Shown here: one piece after another, positions 34,414-43,063 of the stretch
How positions within the stretch are numbered: position 1 is the first letter of the stretch
Layout: every line of letters begins with the position of its first letter
Assembly (NCBI GenBank): GCA_034421575.1
Contig: DAOUKG010000003.1
Span: 1 to 64,000 of the forward strand
Length of the DNA stretch: 64,000 bases
Direction: 5' to 3'
Origin: VXLM01 sp034421575
Lineage (GTDB): Bacteria > Chloroflexota > Dehalococcoidia > Lucifugimonadales > VXLM01
The notes under the pieces: generated by a model
Told to the model about the DNA's origin: nothing
The model's database searches: none
What the model saw: the letters and a program-made list of their open reading frames with translations, nothing else
Translations under genes and position numbers: made by a program

Positions 34414-36054
34414 ATGCCATCCACCAACAAACAGGAATGGAACGACAGCACCTTCGAGCCCGTCAAGAAGCGGTTCGGAGAACGCCGCGACCGCTTCTTG
34501 ACCGACTCCGGCATCGAGGTCGATACCGTCTACACCCCCGAAGACCTCAAGAGCTTCGACTACGCCGACGCGCTCGGCTACCCCGGCGAGTACCCCTACA
34601 CCCGTGGCGTCCAGCCCAACATGTACCGCGGGCGCGTATGGACGATGCGCCAGTACTCCGGCTTCGCCTCGCCGGAGGAGTCCAACGCCCGCTATCGCTA
34701 CCTCCTCGAACAGGGACAGACCGGCCTCAGCGTAGCCTTCGACCTCCCGACCCAGACCGGCTACGACTCCGACCACCCCCTAGCGACCGGCGAGGTTGGT
34801 CGCGCCGGCGTCCCCATATCCAGCCTTGCCGACATGGAGGTGCTCTTCGAGGGCATCCCCCTCGACAAGGTCAGCACCTCGATGACCATTAACGCCACTG
34901 CCTCCATCCTCCTGTCCCTCTACATCGCCGTCGGCAAGAAGCAGGGCGTCGACCCGTCGCAGCTCAACGGCACGCTGCAGAACGACATCCTCAAGGAGTA
35001 TATCGCGCGCGGGACCCACATCTACCCGCCGAGGCACTCCATGCGTCTCGTCACCGACGTGTTCAAGTACTGCTCCGAGCACGTGCCTAGCTGGAACACC
35101 ATCAGCATCAGCGGCTACCACATGCGCGAGGCCGGTGCCACCGCCGTGCAGGAGCTCGCTTTCACCTTCGCCAACGGCATCGCCTACGTCCAGGCCGCCA
35201 TCGACGCCGGGCTGGAGGTCGACGGGTTCGCCTCACGCCTGTCCTTCTTCTTCGCCTCCCAGAACAACCTTCTCGAAGAGGTCGCCAAGTTCCGCGCCGC
35301 CCGACGGATGTGGGCCAAGATCATGCGCGAGCGCTTCCACGCCCGCGATCCCCGCTCGTGGCGGCTCCGATTCCACACTCAGACGGCAGGGGTCACCCTC
35401 ACGGCCCAGCAGCCCGACAACAACGTCATCCGCACCACCGTTCAGGCGTTGGCCGCCGTGCTCGGAGGCACCCAGTCGCTTCACGTCAACTCCCGCGATG
35501 AGGCCCTCGGCCTCCCGACAGAGGAGTCCGCCCAGATATCCCTCCGCACCCAGCAGATCCTCGCCCACGAGAGCGGCGTCACCGACACCGTAGACCCCCT
35601 CGCTGGCTCGTACTATGTCGAGAGCCTGACCGACAGTCTGGAAGAGGCCGCGTTCGACTACATCGCTGAGATCGACCGGCAGGGCGGGGCGGTGACCGCG
35701 CTGGAGTCCGGCTACCAGACCGACGAAATCCACGAGAGCGCCTTCAAGCTCCAGCGCGAGATCGAGGAGCGGGACCGAATCGTCGTCGGAGTGAACCAGT
35801 TCGCGACGGAGGACCCGCCCATCCAGCAGTTCCAGCGCATCGACCCCGAGGCCGTCCGCAAGCAGATCGAGCGCGTCCAGCGAGTCCGCCATGAGCGCGA
35901 CGAGGCCGTTACCGCCGCCGCGCTTCAACGCCTGCGTGCCGTCGCCGTCGGCACAGACAACACCGTGCCCGCAATCCTCGAATGTGTCGAGGCCTACGCC
36001 ACCGTGGGAGAGATCGCCGATGTCTTCCGCAGCGTCTTCGGCGAGCAGAGATAG
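34414..36054 (+). CDS. methylmalonyl-CoA mutase large (catalytic) subunit
   Basis: A 546-residue protein matching the TIM-barrel CoA-binding half of acyl-CoA mutases. Characteristic are YPYTRGVQPNMYRGRVWTMRQYSGF, AFDLPTQTGYDSDH, STSMTINATA, NTISISGYHMREAGA and HVNSRDEALGLPTEE. The B12-binding domain is absent; in such split enzymes it is a separate small subunit, which is not nearby here. It could also be a 2-hydroxyisobutyryl- or ethylmalonyl-CoA-type mutase, since these share the split layout. The start rests on the promoter position, as no clear Shine-Dalgarno is visible. Confidence 0.9.
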   Translation: MPSTNKQEWNDSTFEPVKKRFGERRDRFLTDSGIEVDTVYTPEDLKSFDYADALGYPGEYPYTRGVQPNMYRGRVWTMRQYSGFASPEESNARYRYLLEQGQTGLSVAFDLPTQTGYDSDHPLATGEVGRAGVPISSLADMEVLFEGIPLDKVSTSMTINATASILLSLYIAVGKKQGVDPSQLNGTLQNDILKEYIARGTHIYPPRHSMRLVTDVFKYCSEHVPSWNTISISGYHMREAGATAVQELAFTFANGIAYVQAAIDAGLEVDGFASRLSFFFASQNNLLEEVAKFRAARRMWAKIMRERFHARDPRSWRLRFHTQTAGVTLTAQQPDNNVIRTTVQALAAVLGGTQSLHVNSRDEALGLPTEESAQISLRTQQILAHESGVTDTVDPLAGSYYVESLTDSLEEAAFDYIAEIDRQGGAVTALESGYQTDEIHESAFKLQREIEERDRIVVGVNQFATEDPPIQQFQRIDPEAVRKQIERVQRVRHERDEAVTAAALQRLRAVAVGTDNTVPAILECVEAYATVGEIADVFRSVFGEQR

Positions 36055-36557
36055 CCTCCCTTTCTCCTCACTCTGCGCTCTCTGTGGTGAATCCCCTTGA
36101 CCCCGTTCGGCCTGAGCCTGTCGAAGGCCCTCTTACCCCCTCTCCCGTTCGTGGGAGAGGGTTGGGGTGAGGGTGCCTCTAGCACACGACACCCCCTACA
36201 TTCTTCTGCTCTCTGTGGTGAACCTCCCTCTCCCGTTCGTGGGAGAGGGCTGGGGTGAGGGTGCCTCCAGCACACGATACCCCCTACATTCTTCCCCTCT
36301 CTGCGCCCTCTGTGGTGAATCCCCTTGACCCCGTTCGGCCTGAGCCTGTCGAAGGCCCTCTTACCCCCTCTCCCGTTCGCGGGAGAGGGCTGGGGTGAGG
36401 GTGCCTCCAGCACACGAAACCCCCTACATTCTTCCCCTCTCTGTGGTCTCTGCGCCCTCTGCGGTGAATCCCCTTGACCCCGTTCGCCCTGAGCTTGTCG
36501 AAGGTCCTCTTACCCCCTCTCCCGTTCGCGGGACAGGGTTGAGGTGAGAGTACCCCC
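36055..36557. repeat. tandem composite hairpin repeats
   Basis: Four copies of CTCTCCCGTTCGxGGGAGAG with the GGGTGAGGGTGCCTC tail (starting about 36139, 36228, 36370 and 36518). Three are followed by 'AGCACACGAxACCCCCTACA' and a 'CTCTGTGGTGAATCCCC' module. Three also contain 'GTTCGGCCTGAGCCTGTCGA' or a variant. The copies are close to identical, so duplication is recent. No gene is seen. Confidence 0.75.
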
Positions 36558-37367
36558 TCAAAAGTCCTCTGAACCCCCGCTCCGGGTGCTCTCCACGTCA
36601 CCAAGCACCAACCCCGTGCGATTGACCAGCGCCTCCAGCCGTCCCCGCGCGTCGAGACGGGTCATGGCCGACCTCGAAAGCCGTTCATTGGTCCCGATAT
36701 TCGGCAGCATGCCGGTCCTGATCCCTGCCACTACCGAAATACCCGCCTCGTTCAGCGGCCCCAACGCGATCAACAGTCGCTGGAATGCTTCCTCCCCTTC
36801 CTCCATCGACTTCTGGTACAGCGAAAGCGCCTCTGCCGCACCCTCGATGTCCGGCGCTTCGACCTCATGAATATCGTTCAGAATCCTGCGTTGCCGCTCT
36901 AGCAGCACCTCGGCGCCGGCGTAGTTCTCGCCGATCCATCGCGTCAGGAAGTCGATATTGTAGATTCGATATTCCCTGATGAGGTTCCGCTGCCTCATCT
37001 CGATGAACATTATGCTGTTCGCAAATGCGATGATGCTTGCAACCTCTTCGGTCGTCAGCGAAGGGTCCGCCGTTGGAACGGGTTTCGGCGTGGCCGTCGG
37101 TATCGGAGTGGGGTAGGGGGTCGCGGTTGGAACGAAATCTCGCGGTCGCGCGGCGTTCATTGCCGTCGAGTTGTCCGGCTCGTCCATCTCAGTTGAATCA
37201 CCGGATGTCGTCAGAATCACCACAGCCAGCGCCGCACCCACCAATACAAGCGCCCCCGCCGCGCCCGCGATGACCAGCCTCGGCCGCCTGCCGCGCCTGG
37301 TCTCCACGGGCTTGGCCCGCTGACCCACCCGGTACCTCGGTCCTCGCGGATATGCTCGCGGATTCAT
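36558..37367 (-). CDS. membrane-anchored protein of unknown function (paralogue 1)
   Basis: A 269-residue protein. A basic N-terminus (about 30 residues, many Arg) is followed by one membrane helix (about residues 31-53, AGAAGALVLVGAALAVVIL). A Thr/Pro-rich linker (PTATPYPTPIPTATPKP) comes next, then a helical external domain. It therefore probably faces outward with a short cytosolic tail. The protein at 37539-38195 has the same plan and similar length of external helices. Start: GGAGGCGAG before ATG. The family is not recognised. Its last codons abut the repeat block. Confidence 0.65.
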   Translation of the reverse strand: MNPRAYPRGPRYRVGQRAKPVETRRGRRPRLVIAGAAGALVLVGAALAVVILTTSGDSTEMDEPDNSTAMNAARPRDFVPTATPYPTPIPTATPKPVPTADPSLTTEEVASIIAFANSIMFIEMRQRNLIREYRIYNIDFLTRWIGENYAGAEVLLERQRRILNDIHEVEAPDIEGAAEALSLYQKSMEEGEEAFQRLLIALGPLNEAGISVVAGIRTGMLPNIGTNERLSRSAMTRLDARGRLEALVNRTGLVLGDVESTRSGGSEDF

Positions 37368-37538
37368 CTCGCCTCCGCTCCCTCACCTCAATTCGCGTTA
37401 ATTGCCTCGCTAACGGACCGACGATAAGAGGGGATGACTATTCCTGATCCTCATAATGTAGCCTGACCTGCCTTATCCGTCATTTCCGCGAAAGCGGGAA
37501 TCCAGAATTAGCCCTGCATGTGTTGGCACAACGGCAGT
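37368..37538. other. spacer between the two membrane-anchored genes
   Basis: Contains one CATTTCCGCGAAAGCGGGAA hairpin (about 37479-37498). No gene. Confidence 0.4.
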
Positions 37539-38195
37539 CTAGTAGTTGTTCGTCCCACGCACCTCTTCCAGCGATGTCCCCACCCGGCCAAGCAACTCTT
37601 CCAACTCCTCGAATGCCCTCACGCGCGATCGCTCCGCCCTGTCCAATCGATTGACCGCTGCCGCGTACCCGTCTAATCGGCGCAGGCGGCGGGCCGTGCT
37701 TTCGGGGTACGTAGCCTGCGCCTGCCCCGCGACCCTGTTCAGAATCCTGTACCCCTCGAGCTCTTGCTCGTAGGCGTCGGTGAACAGCGTTTGGGCCAGC
37801 GCCGTCAGGTTGCTTGGAGAGTCTATCCCACGCACCTCTTGGGCAAGCCCCTCCTGCTTCGGGATCACGCTCTCAAGGGTCCTGAACACAATGGCAAACT
37901 CCGTCGTCCTGATATCCCTGCCCACGCCGTCGAACTCGGTGGCCACAGCCTGGCGCCTTGCCTCGACTTCCAACACGCCCCGCGTGAACGAAACGACTGC
38001 AGACCGCTCTGCCGGGTCTATCGGCGGCGCGGAGTCCCTGAGCACGAAAAACACGCCCGCCACTGCAACGATAACGAGCGCCGCCGCCCCCGCGGCAATG
38101 GCAATCCACCGGCGGCGCTTCGCGACAGCCCCGGGATCACCCCTGCGCGGGTAGCGATATCTTGCCGGAACGGGGTTACGTCTGGGGTCTCTCAA
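37539..38195 (-). CDS. membrane-anchored protein of unknown function (paralogue 2)
   Basis: A 218-residue protein with an Arg-rich N-terminus, one membrane helix (about residues 29-51, IAIAAGAAALVIVAVAGVFFVL) and an all-helical external part. The external part is rich in Arg, Glu and Leu (RLRRLDGYAAAVNRLDRAERSR), likely a coiled helical bundle. The plan copies its neighbour at 36558-37367. The start is a TTG behind GGGGGACTT, with short spacing, so the exact start is uncertain. No known domain is recognised. Confidence 0.6.
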   Translation of the reverse strand: MRDPRRNPVPARYRYPRRGDPGAVAKRRRWIAIAAGAAALVIVAVAGVFFVLRDSAPPIDPAERSAVVSFTRGVLEVEARRQAVATEFDGVGRDIRTTEFAIVFRTLESVIPKQEGLAQEVRGIDSPSNLTALAQTLFTDAYEQELEGYRILNRVAGQAQATYPESTARRLRRLDGYAAAVNRLDRAERSRVRAFEELEELLGRVGTSLEEVRGTNNY

Positions 38196-38604
38196 AAGTC
38201 CCCCTGCTGTGGCCCATCAGACCTCGTGCCGTTGCGTCCTCACTACGAAAGTGTTCAATAGAGACTCCGTCCACCCTGAGCAGCGTTATGCCCCCAGGAA
38301 GGGCCGTGCAGGGGTGTCAGTAACTACCTTGAACACGACCTCTTTTCCCCTCTGCGCTCTCTGTGTTCTCTGCGGTGAGTCCTCATCCTGTCCTGAGCAG
38401 TTACTTGAAAGCCCGTGGAAGGGTGCCCGCCCCGCCCTCGTCATTCTGGCGAAGGAACGTCACCCCGTACCACGATACGGGGCCGGAATCCGGAACTCCT
38501 CTCAGCGTCCTCCGCGCCCTCTGCGGTGAATCCTCATCCTGTCCTGAGCAGTTACTTGAAAGCCCGTCGAAGGGTCGAACGGTCACCGTACAGCTAACAC
38601 CTCA
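38196..38604. repeat. repeat-only gap
   Basis: Two copies of 'CCTGTCCTGAGCAGTTACTTGAAAGCCCGT' type sequence (about 38391-38420 and 38536-38565), two 'CTCTGCGGTGA' modules and one composite 'GGCGAAGGAACGTCACCCCGTACCACGATACGGGGCCGGAATCC' type module (about 38450-38490). Nothing coding. Confidence 0.65.
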
Positions 38605-39723
38605 CTACGGCGTGATGAACGCCCTCGTGATCGCCGTGCCCTCTTCCTTGCCGAGCCACTCGCACTGCTCGAACGCCGTTCCGATCTCCTCCAGCGGGAA
38701 GCTGTGCGACATGACGTTCGTCAGTGGGAACCTGTCCTTCGTCCGTGCGAGGAAGTCCAACGCAGCGGGCAGCGTCGACGGGTGGTAGTGCGTCACGGGA
38801 ATGATCCTCACCTGCCCCCACAGCACCTTCGCCATGTCCAGCGTCACCATGCTGTTCGGCCAGATGTTGCCGATCTCGACGTACGCCCCGCCGCGCCGCA
38901 CCATGTCGATGCCCTCGTTTATCACCTGCGGGTAGCCGACGACCTCCATCACGATGTCAGCGCCGCGCCCCTCGGTGAGATCCTTCACTCGCTCGACCCT
39001 CGACTCCGCCGTGTCGTACTCGTTCAGGTCGATGGTCTCGTCCGCGCCGCTCTGGCGCGCAAGCTCCAGTCGCCCCGCCTGCCCATCGATCACGATGACC
39101 TGCGAGGCCCCGCGGTCCTTGGCTGATGCCGCCGCGCTGATCCCCAGCCCGCCCGCGCCCTGAACGACAACGCTGTCGCCCATCTGCAGATTGGCAAGCC
39201 TCCATCCCTCGATAACCTGCGAGACAGCGCAGTTCACCCCTGCAACCGCCTCGTCCGAAAGCTCGTCCGGCACCTTGAACACGTAGTGGCCGGGGAAGAG
39301 ATAGTAGTAGTCCGAGAATCCCCCGTTGCAGTATGGGTACTCCTCCACCGATGCGCGGAACCGGAACCGGTCCGGACAGTGGTTCAGCTCCCCGCGCAGA
39401 CAGTTGTAGCACCGATGACAGGGAAAGAAATAGCAGAATACGACGCGGTCGCCCTCCTTCAGTGGTTGCCCCTTCGAGTCCGTCGAGATGTCCGACGCCA
39501 TCGCGTCGACCACGCCCGCCATCTCGTGCCCCAGGATCACCGGCCCCGGCGCGCCCGCCATGATCGGCTTGATCTCACCCCGCCAGAAGTGAAGGTCCGA
39601 GCCGCATATGCCCCCCGACCTTATCTTCACGCGAATGCCCCCCGCCTCCACAGGCACCGCCGGAAGCTCCGTGATCTCGAAGTGGTACGGCTCGACGAAT
39701 AGCGCCGCCTTCCCCATAACCAT
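38605..39723 (-). CDS. zinc-dependent alcohol dehydrogenase
   Basis: A 372-residue medium-chain dehydrogenase. Catalytic zinc ligands are in GGICGSDLHFW and LGHEMAGVV. Structural zinc cysteines are grouped in CHRCYNC...NHC, and the NAD loop is VQGAGGLGISA. It resembles the threonine-dehydrogenase/sorbitol-dehydrogenase branch; the substrate is unknown. GGAGG lies 5-9 bases before the first ATG; a second ATG two codons later is possible. It is flanked by repeat gaps on both sides. Confidence 0.9.
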   Translation of the reverse strand: MVMGKAALFVEPYHFEITELPAVPVEAGGIRVKIRSGGICGSDLHFWRGEIKPIMAGAPGPVILGHEMAGVVDAMASDISTDSKGQPLKEGDRVVFCYFFPCHRCYNCLRGELNHCPDRFRFRASVEEYPYCNGGFSDYYYLFPGHYVFKVPDELSDEAVAGVNCAVSQVIEGWRLANLQMGDSVVVQGAGGLGISAAASAKDRGASQVIVIDGQAGRLELARQSGADETIDLNEYDTAESRVERVKDLTEGRGADIVMEVVGYPQVINEGIDMVRRGGAYVEIGNIWPNSMVTLDMAKVLWGQVRIIPVTHYHPSTLPAALDFLARTKDRFPLTNVMSHSFPLEEIGTAFEQCEWLGKEEGTAITRAFITP

Positions 39724-40144
39724 GGCAGGACCTCCCCCTCAAAGGTTCATTTGGATGCCCCATTATCCACAAAATCAACCCCAAATGCGACATAACACGA
39801 TAGAAGAGGCGCTCCAGCAGACCATTCAGCTGGAGACAGGACAAATGCCCGTTCGCCCTGAGCCTGTCGAAGGGCGATTCCTCACCGGCGAATATAGTCT
39901 GAAAGTGAAGGAATTGCTCCCCTTCCGTCATTCCCACGAAAGTGGGAATCCAAGACCCCACTCCGCGCTCTCTGTGTTCTCTGCGGTGAATCTTCATCCT
40001 GTCCTGAGCAGTTACTTGAAAGCCTGTCGAAGGGCGATTCCGCACTGGAGACACAGACTAACCGTTATTCCCACGAAAGTGGGAATCCAAGACCCCACTC
40101 CGCGCTCTCTGCGCCCTCAGCGGTGAATCCCCCGAACCCCATCC
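39724..40144. repeat. repeat-only gap
   Basis: Holds 'CGTTCGCCCTGAGCCTGTCG' (about 39849-39872), two CATTCCCACGAAAGTGGGAA modules (about 39930 and 40068), 'CTCTGTGTTCTCTGCGGTGA' and 'CCTGTCCTGAGCAGTTAC'. No gene. Confidence 0.6.
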
Positions 40145-40153
40145 TGCTATACT
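40145..40153 (+). promoter_or_regulatory. extended -10 promoter of the SDR gene
   Basis: TGCTATACT, 45 bases before the SDR start. No clear -35. Confidence 0.45.
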
Positions 40154-40197
40154 GTAGCCCCGAATTCGAACCTCCACACCCCACAGGAGCACACTCC

Positions 40198-40971
40198 ATG
40201 GATCTTGGCATCGCGGGCAGGACCGCACTCGTCACAGGCGGAAGCAGAGGACTCGGCAAGCACTGTGCGCTGTCACTTGCGCGCGAAGGCGTAAACGTCG
40301 CCATCTGCGGGCGCTCCCAGGACACCCTCGACGCCACCTCAGCCGAGCTTCGCGCCCTCGGAGTCGAGGCCGCCGGCATCGTCGCCGACGTGTCCGACAC
40401 CGGGCAGGCCGCGCCCCTGCACAGCCAGGTCGTCGATCAGCTTGGCCCCATCGACATCCTCGTCAACAACGTCGGCGGCAGCAACGTCCGCAGTGATGCT
40501 CCGGAACTCACCGTTGACGAGTTCAGAGGCGTCCTCGATCTCAACGTATTCGGCGGGTACGCCCTCATGCGCCTCGTCATCCCCCACATGCAAGAGCAGA
40601 AGTGGGGCCGAATCATCAACATCGCCTCCATCTACGGCAGGGAACTCGGCGGGAACCTCGGCTACATGACCGCCAAGGCCGCACTCATCGCCGCCACCAA
40701 ACACGTCGCGAGCACACTCGTCACCGACGGCGTCCTCGTCAACAGCATAGCCCCCGGCTCCATCCTTCACGAACACGGCTCTTGGGAGCGATTCCAGAAC
40801 GAAAACCCGCCCGACGTGGTGGCCGACTTCATCGACCGCAACCTGCCCCTCGGCAAGTTCGGCTGGCCCGAACCCGTCGGTGACCTCACCGCCTTCCTCG
40901 CCTCCGAACGCGCCGACCTCATAACCGGCGCCTGCATCGTCGTAGACGGCCTACAAAGCAAGTACGTGTAG
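40198..40971 (+). CDS. SDR family oxidoreductase
   Basis: A 257-residue classical short-chain dehydrogenase. The cofactor loop is TGGSRGLG, NNVGG replaces NAG, and the catalytic Tyr-Lys is in YMTAKAALIAATK with Ser in INIASIYGREL. The Arg in GGSRGLGK and CGRSQ suggests NADP(H). ACAGGAGCACACTCC precedes the ATG; the upstream part of the frame is repeat sequence. Likely a sugar or 3-oxoacyl substrate; the neighbouring beta-propeller hydrolase may make it part of carbohydrate use. Confidence 0.9.
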   Translation: MDLGIAGRTALVTGGSRGLGKHCALSLAREGVNVAICGRSQDTLDATSAELRALGVEAAGIVADVSDTGQAAPLHSQVVDQLGPIDILVNNVGGSNVRSDAPELTVDEFRGVLDLNVFGGYALMRLVIPHMQEQKWGRIINIASIYGRELGGNLGYMTAKAALIAATKHVASTLVTDGVLVNSIAPGSILHEHGSWERFQNENPPDVVADFIDRNLPLGKFGWPEPVGDLTAFLASERADLITGACIVVDGLQSKYV

Positions 40972-41147
40972 CGGTGTAGACCTTGGCGGATTGTCCCCTC
41001 TCCCGTCGTGGGAGAGGGCTAGGGTGAGGGTGAAGACATTGGGCACGTTCAGCTAGCTTACGAAAAGGACTTCATGGCTGAGACGGTTGCAGTAAGGCCC
41101 ATGAGTTGAGCAAGTCGCTGGTCATTCTCCTTGCCGCGCCGGCTACC
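40972..41147. repeat. gap with one hairpin module
   Basis: CTCTCCCGTCGTGGGAGAGG with tail at about 40997-41030, between convergent genes. No T-run. Confidence 0.5.
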
Positions 41148-42599
41148 TCACTCCACCCAAAACGAGTACAAACTCGCGTCCTTCAGATAAAACCGTAGCC
41201 GCACCGGCTTCCTGAGCCTCGACTTGTAGGCCCTCGTCTCGACGCCAATGTCGGCGGGAGTGTCTGTCGCATGCACGAGGTCCCTGTCCCCGCTCCACTT
41301 TACCGTGCAGTCCGTCGAGTCGGTCGAGATGGGCACACAGTCCGCGCGCGAGTAGCCTTCCAACGGCTGGCCACCCTGGTCGAGCACTTCCACCTCCACC
41401 CTTCCCCGCGAGCTATCGACATTCAGGTGCAGCGTCGTGCCGAGGAACGTCAGCGGCTCGGTCGTCAATGTGCCCTCGCTCGACTTCGGCCTCACCGCCG
41501 CGAAACCGTCGCGCCGCAGCTTTGCAATGCCAACCCCGTACGCCCGGCGCTCGCCGTCGATAACCCTGCCGGGCCAGTCCTTGACCGACCCCCTGCCCCC
41601 GTCCGCCGCTTTCACGTTGTGCGGGATATTCGCCCCCGAGTAGTACAGCCGGAGCTCGTCGCCGACGGGAATCAGGTTGCAAGCCCCCGCCCATCTCGAG
41701 TCCCAGGCTCCGGCCTCGCCCGTTTCAAGGTAGGTCTCATTGCCGAAAGGCTTGCTCCATGTGATCCCGTTCCGACTCGTGGCCAGTAGCGAGTCCCGCG
41801 ACTGGTCGGCGAACTCCACCACGTCGTTGTGGTACACCCAGATGAAGCCGACGTAGATGCCTTCGTACTTCGCCACCGTCATGCGGTAGTACTCGATCTC
41901 TACCGCGTCATTCTCTTCCGGCTCTACGGCCAACACCGGCGGGCCCCAGTTCACGAAGTCGTCGCTCGCGACCCACGCCGACGTCCTCCTGTCAGGATCG
42001 AAGAAGTAGACGTTCGGCCGCATGTATGCCACGTACTTGCCGTGATTCTCGTCCCAGCCCAGCACGAACTGCCCGTCCGTCAGTCCATTGCGGAAGTCGA
42101 TGACCGGATTCCGCTCACCGGGTGTCCAGTGAACCCCGTCGGGAGAGTACGCCACGAAGTGCCCCTTGCCGCCCCAGGGCGCGTCGGGGTCCTTCGACGA
42201 GTGCCAGTACATCGCCTTGTACCGTTTCGACAGGTCACCGTCCTTCACGTCCTTGATGACGCTGAAGTTCCGTCCCGGACTCACGAGGTTGTTGTCGACC
42301 GACCCCTCGTACTCCCGAATTCCCAGGCCCGGCTTCTCCCAGTGGACGCCGTCCTCCGACGTGGCGTAAGCCACCCCGCACTTTGTGTCGTACCACGCCT
42401 TGAACAGTCCATCTTCCTCATCGTAGTGCAGCGAATTGCCAATAATACTGGCAACGCCTACCTCCCAAGGCTCCGTCCCCTCCAACACCGGGCCTTCCGG
42501 CTTGACGGGCCGCTCCATCACAACCTCAACACCGTCGAGGCTCTCTATGAGATGGTCATCCAGAAAAAGCTGTCTTTCCGTCCCGATATGGACTGTCAT
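41148..42599 (-). CDS. beta-propeller glycoside-hydrolase-like protein (family member 2)
   Basis: A 483-residue paralogue of the protein at 14131-15549. Shared are the opening IGTERQLFLDDHLIE, the EYEGSVDNNLV block, repeated S-x-DG-x-x-W blades (ATSEDGVHWEKP, AYSPDGVHWTPG, ATSRNGITWSKP) and the ending VRLRFYLKDASLYSF. A GH32/43-like propeller with a C-terminal beta-sandwich is inferred. No signal peptide. AGGAGT precedes the ATG. A second copy of its ribosome site and first nine codons lies 400 bases upstream (about 43006-43043), evidence of a partial duplication. Confidence 0.75.
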   Translation of the reverse strand: MTVHIGTERQLFLDDHLIESLDGVEVVMERPVKPEGPVLEGTEPWEVGVASIIGNSLHYDEEDGLFKAWYDTKCGVAYATSEDGVHWEKPGLGIREYEGSVDNNLVSPGRNFSVIKDVKDGDLSKRYKAMYWHSSKDPDAPWGGKGHFVAYSPDGVHWTPGERNPVIDFRNGLTDGQFVLGWDENHGKYVAYMRPNVYFFDPDRRTSAWVASDDFVNWGPPVLAVEPEENDAVEIEYYRMTVAKYEGIYVGFIWVYHNDVVEFADQSRDSLLATSRNGITWSKPFGNETYLETGEAGAWDSRWAGACNLIPVGDELRLYYSGANIPHNVKAADGGRGSVKDWPGRVIDGERRAYGVGIAKLRRDGFAAVRPKSSEGTLTTEPLTFLGTTLHLNVDSSRGRVEVEVLDQGGQPLEGYSRADCVPISTDSTDCTVKWSGDRDLVHATDTPADIGVETRAYKSRLRKPVRLRFYLKDASLYSFWVE

Positions 42600-42682
42600 G
42601 GTTGGCGACTCCTAAGCTACGCAGACTCTGCGCTTTCCGCGCCCTCTGCGGTGAATCCTATTGCCCCCTCTCCCGTCGTGGG

Positions 42683-42971
42683 CTGACAGGGGTAGGTAAA
42701 ACGGATTTTAGCTACGATCCGGCCACCACAACACTGTCATTCCGAGCGGAGCGAGGAATCTAAAATCCATAACCGCAAGACCGGATGGCGAGGGCCACGC
42801 TTGTATTGTGACCAAGAGCGAAAACAGCGTAAGAACTCCCTATGTCATCTTCAGGTTAGGACAGACATTTTAGATTCTTCGACTCCGCTACGCTCCGCTC
42901 AGAATGACAGAGCCAGGTTGCCTTCTGTTCAATGGAGAGTGGAGCGATAGACAAATACCTACCCCTGTCAG
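42683..42971. mobile_element. MITE-like element, family A, copy 2
   Basis: 289 bp with the same perfect 16-bp inverted ends as copy 1 (CTGACAGGGGTAGGTA). Subterminal CTGTCATTCCGAGCGGAGCG and its partner near 42893-42909 make the long hairpin. It sits in the loop of a CTCTCCCGTCGTGGGAGAGG repeat, with CCGTCGTGGG present on both sides, which looks like a target-site duplication. Confidence 0.8.
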
Positions 42972-43005
42972 CCCGTCGTGGGAGAGGGCTGGGGTGAGGG
43001 TGTCG

Positions 43006-43043
43006 TTCTGTCCCGATATGAACTGTCATGGTCGGCGACTCCT
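43006..43043 (-). pseudogene. truncated duplicate of the start of the 41148-42599 gene
   Basis: Reads AGGAGTCG...ATG and then MTVHIGTER in the same context as the intact gene, after which similarity stops and repeat sequence begins. Only the ribosome site and about nine codons survive. Confidence 0.65.
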
Positions 43044-43063
43044 CAGGTTGAACAGGCTGCCCG

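Larger units (their letters stand above)
42600..43063. repeat. repeat-filled gap with element A copy 2 and a gene-start duplicate
   Basis: Contains a 'TGCGGTGAATCC' module, a CCCTCTCCCGTCGTGGG half-hairpin, the complete family A element, the matching CCCGTCGTGGGAGAGGG half, and a truncated copy of the start of the downstream gene. Confidence 0.7.

Noticed and set aside
36055..36557. Tandem repeats considered as a CRISPR array or replication iterons
   Set aside because: The repeats are composite hairpin modules found singly in many gaps; spacers are themselves repeated, and no initiator gene is near.
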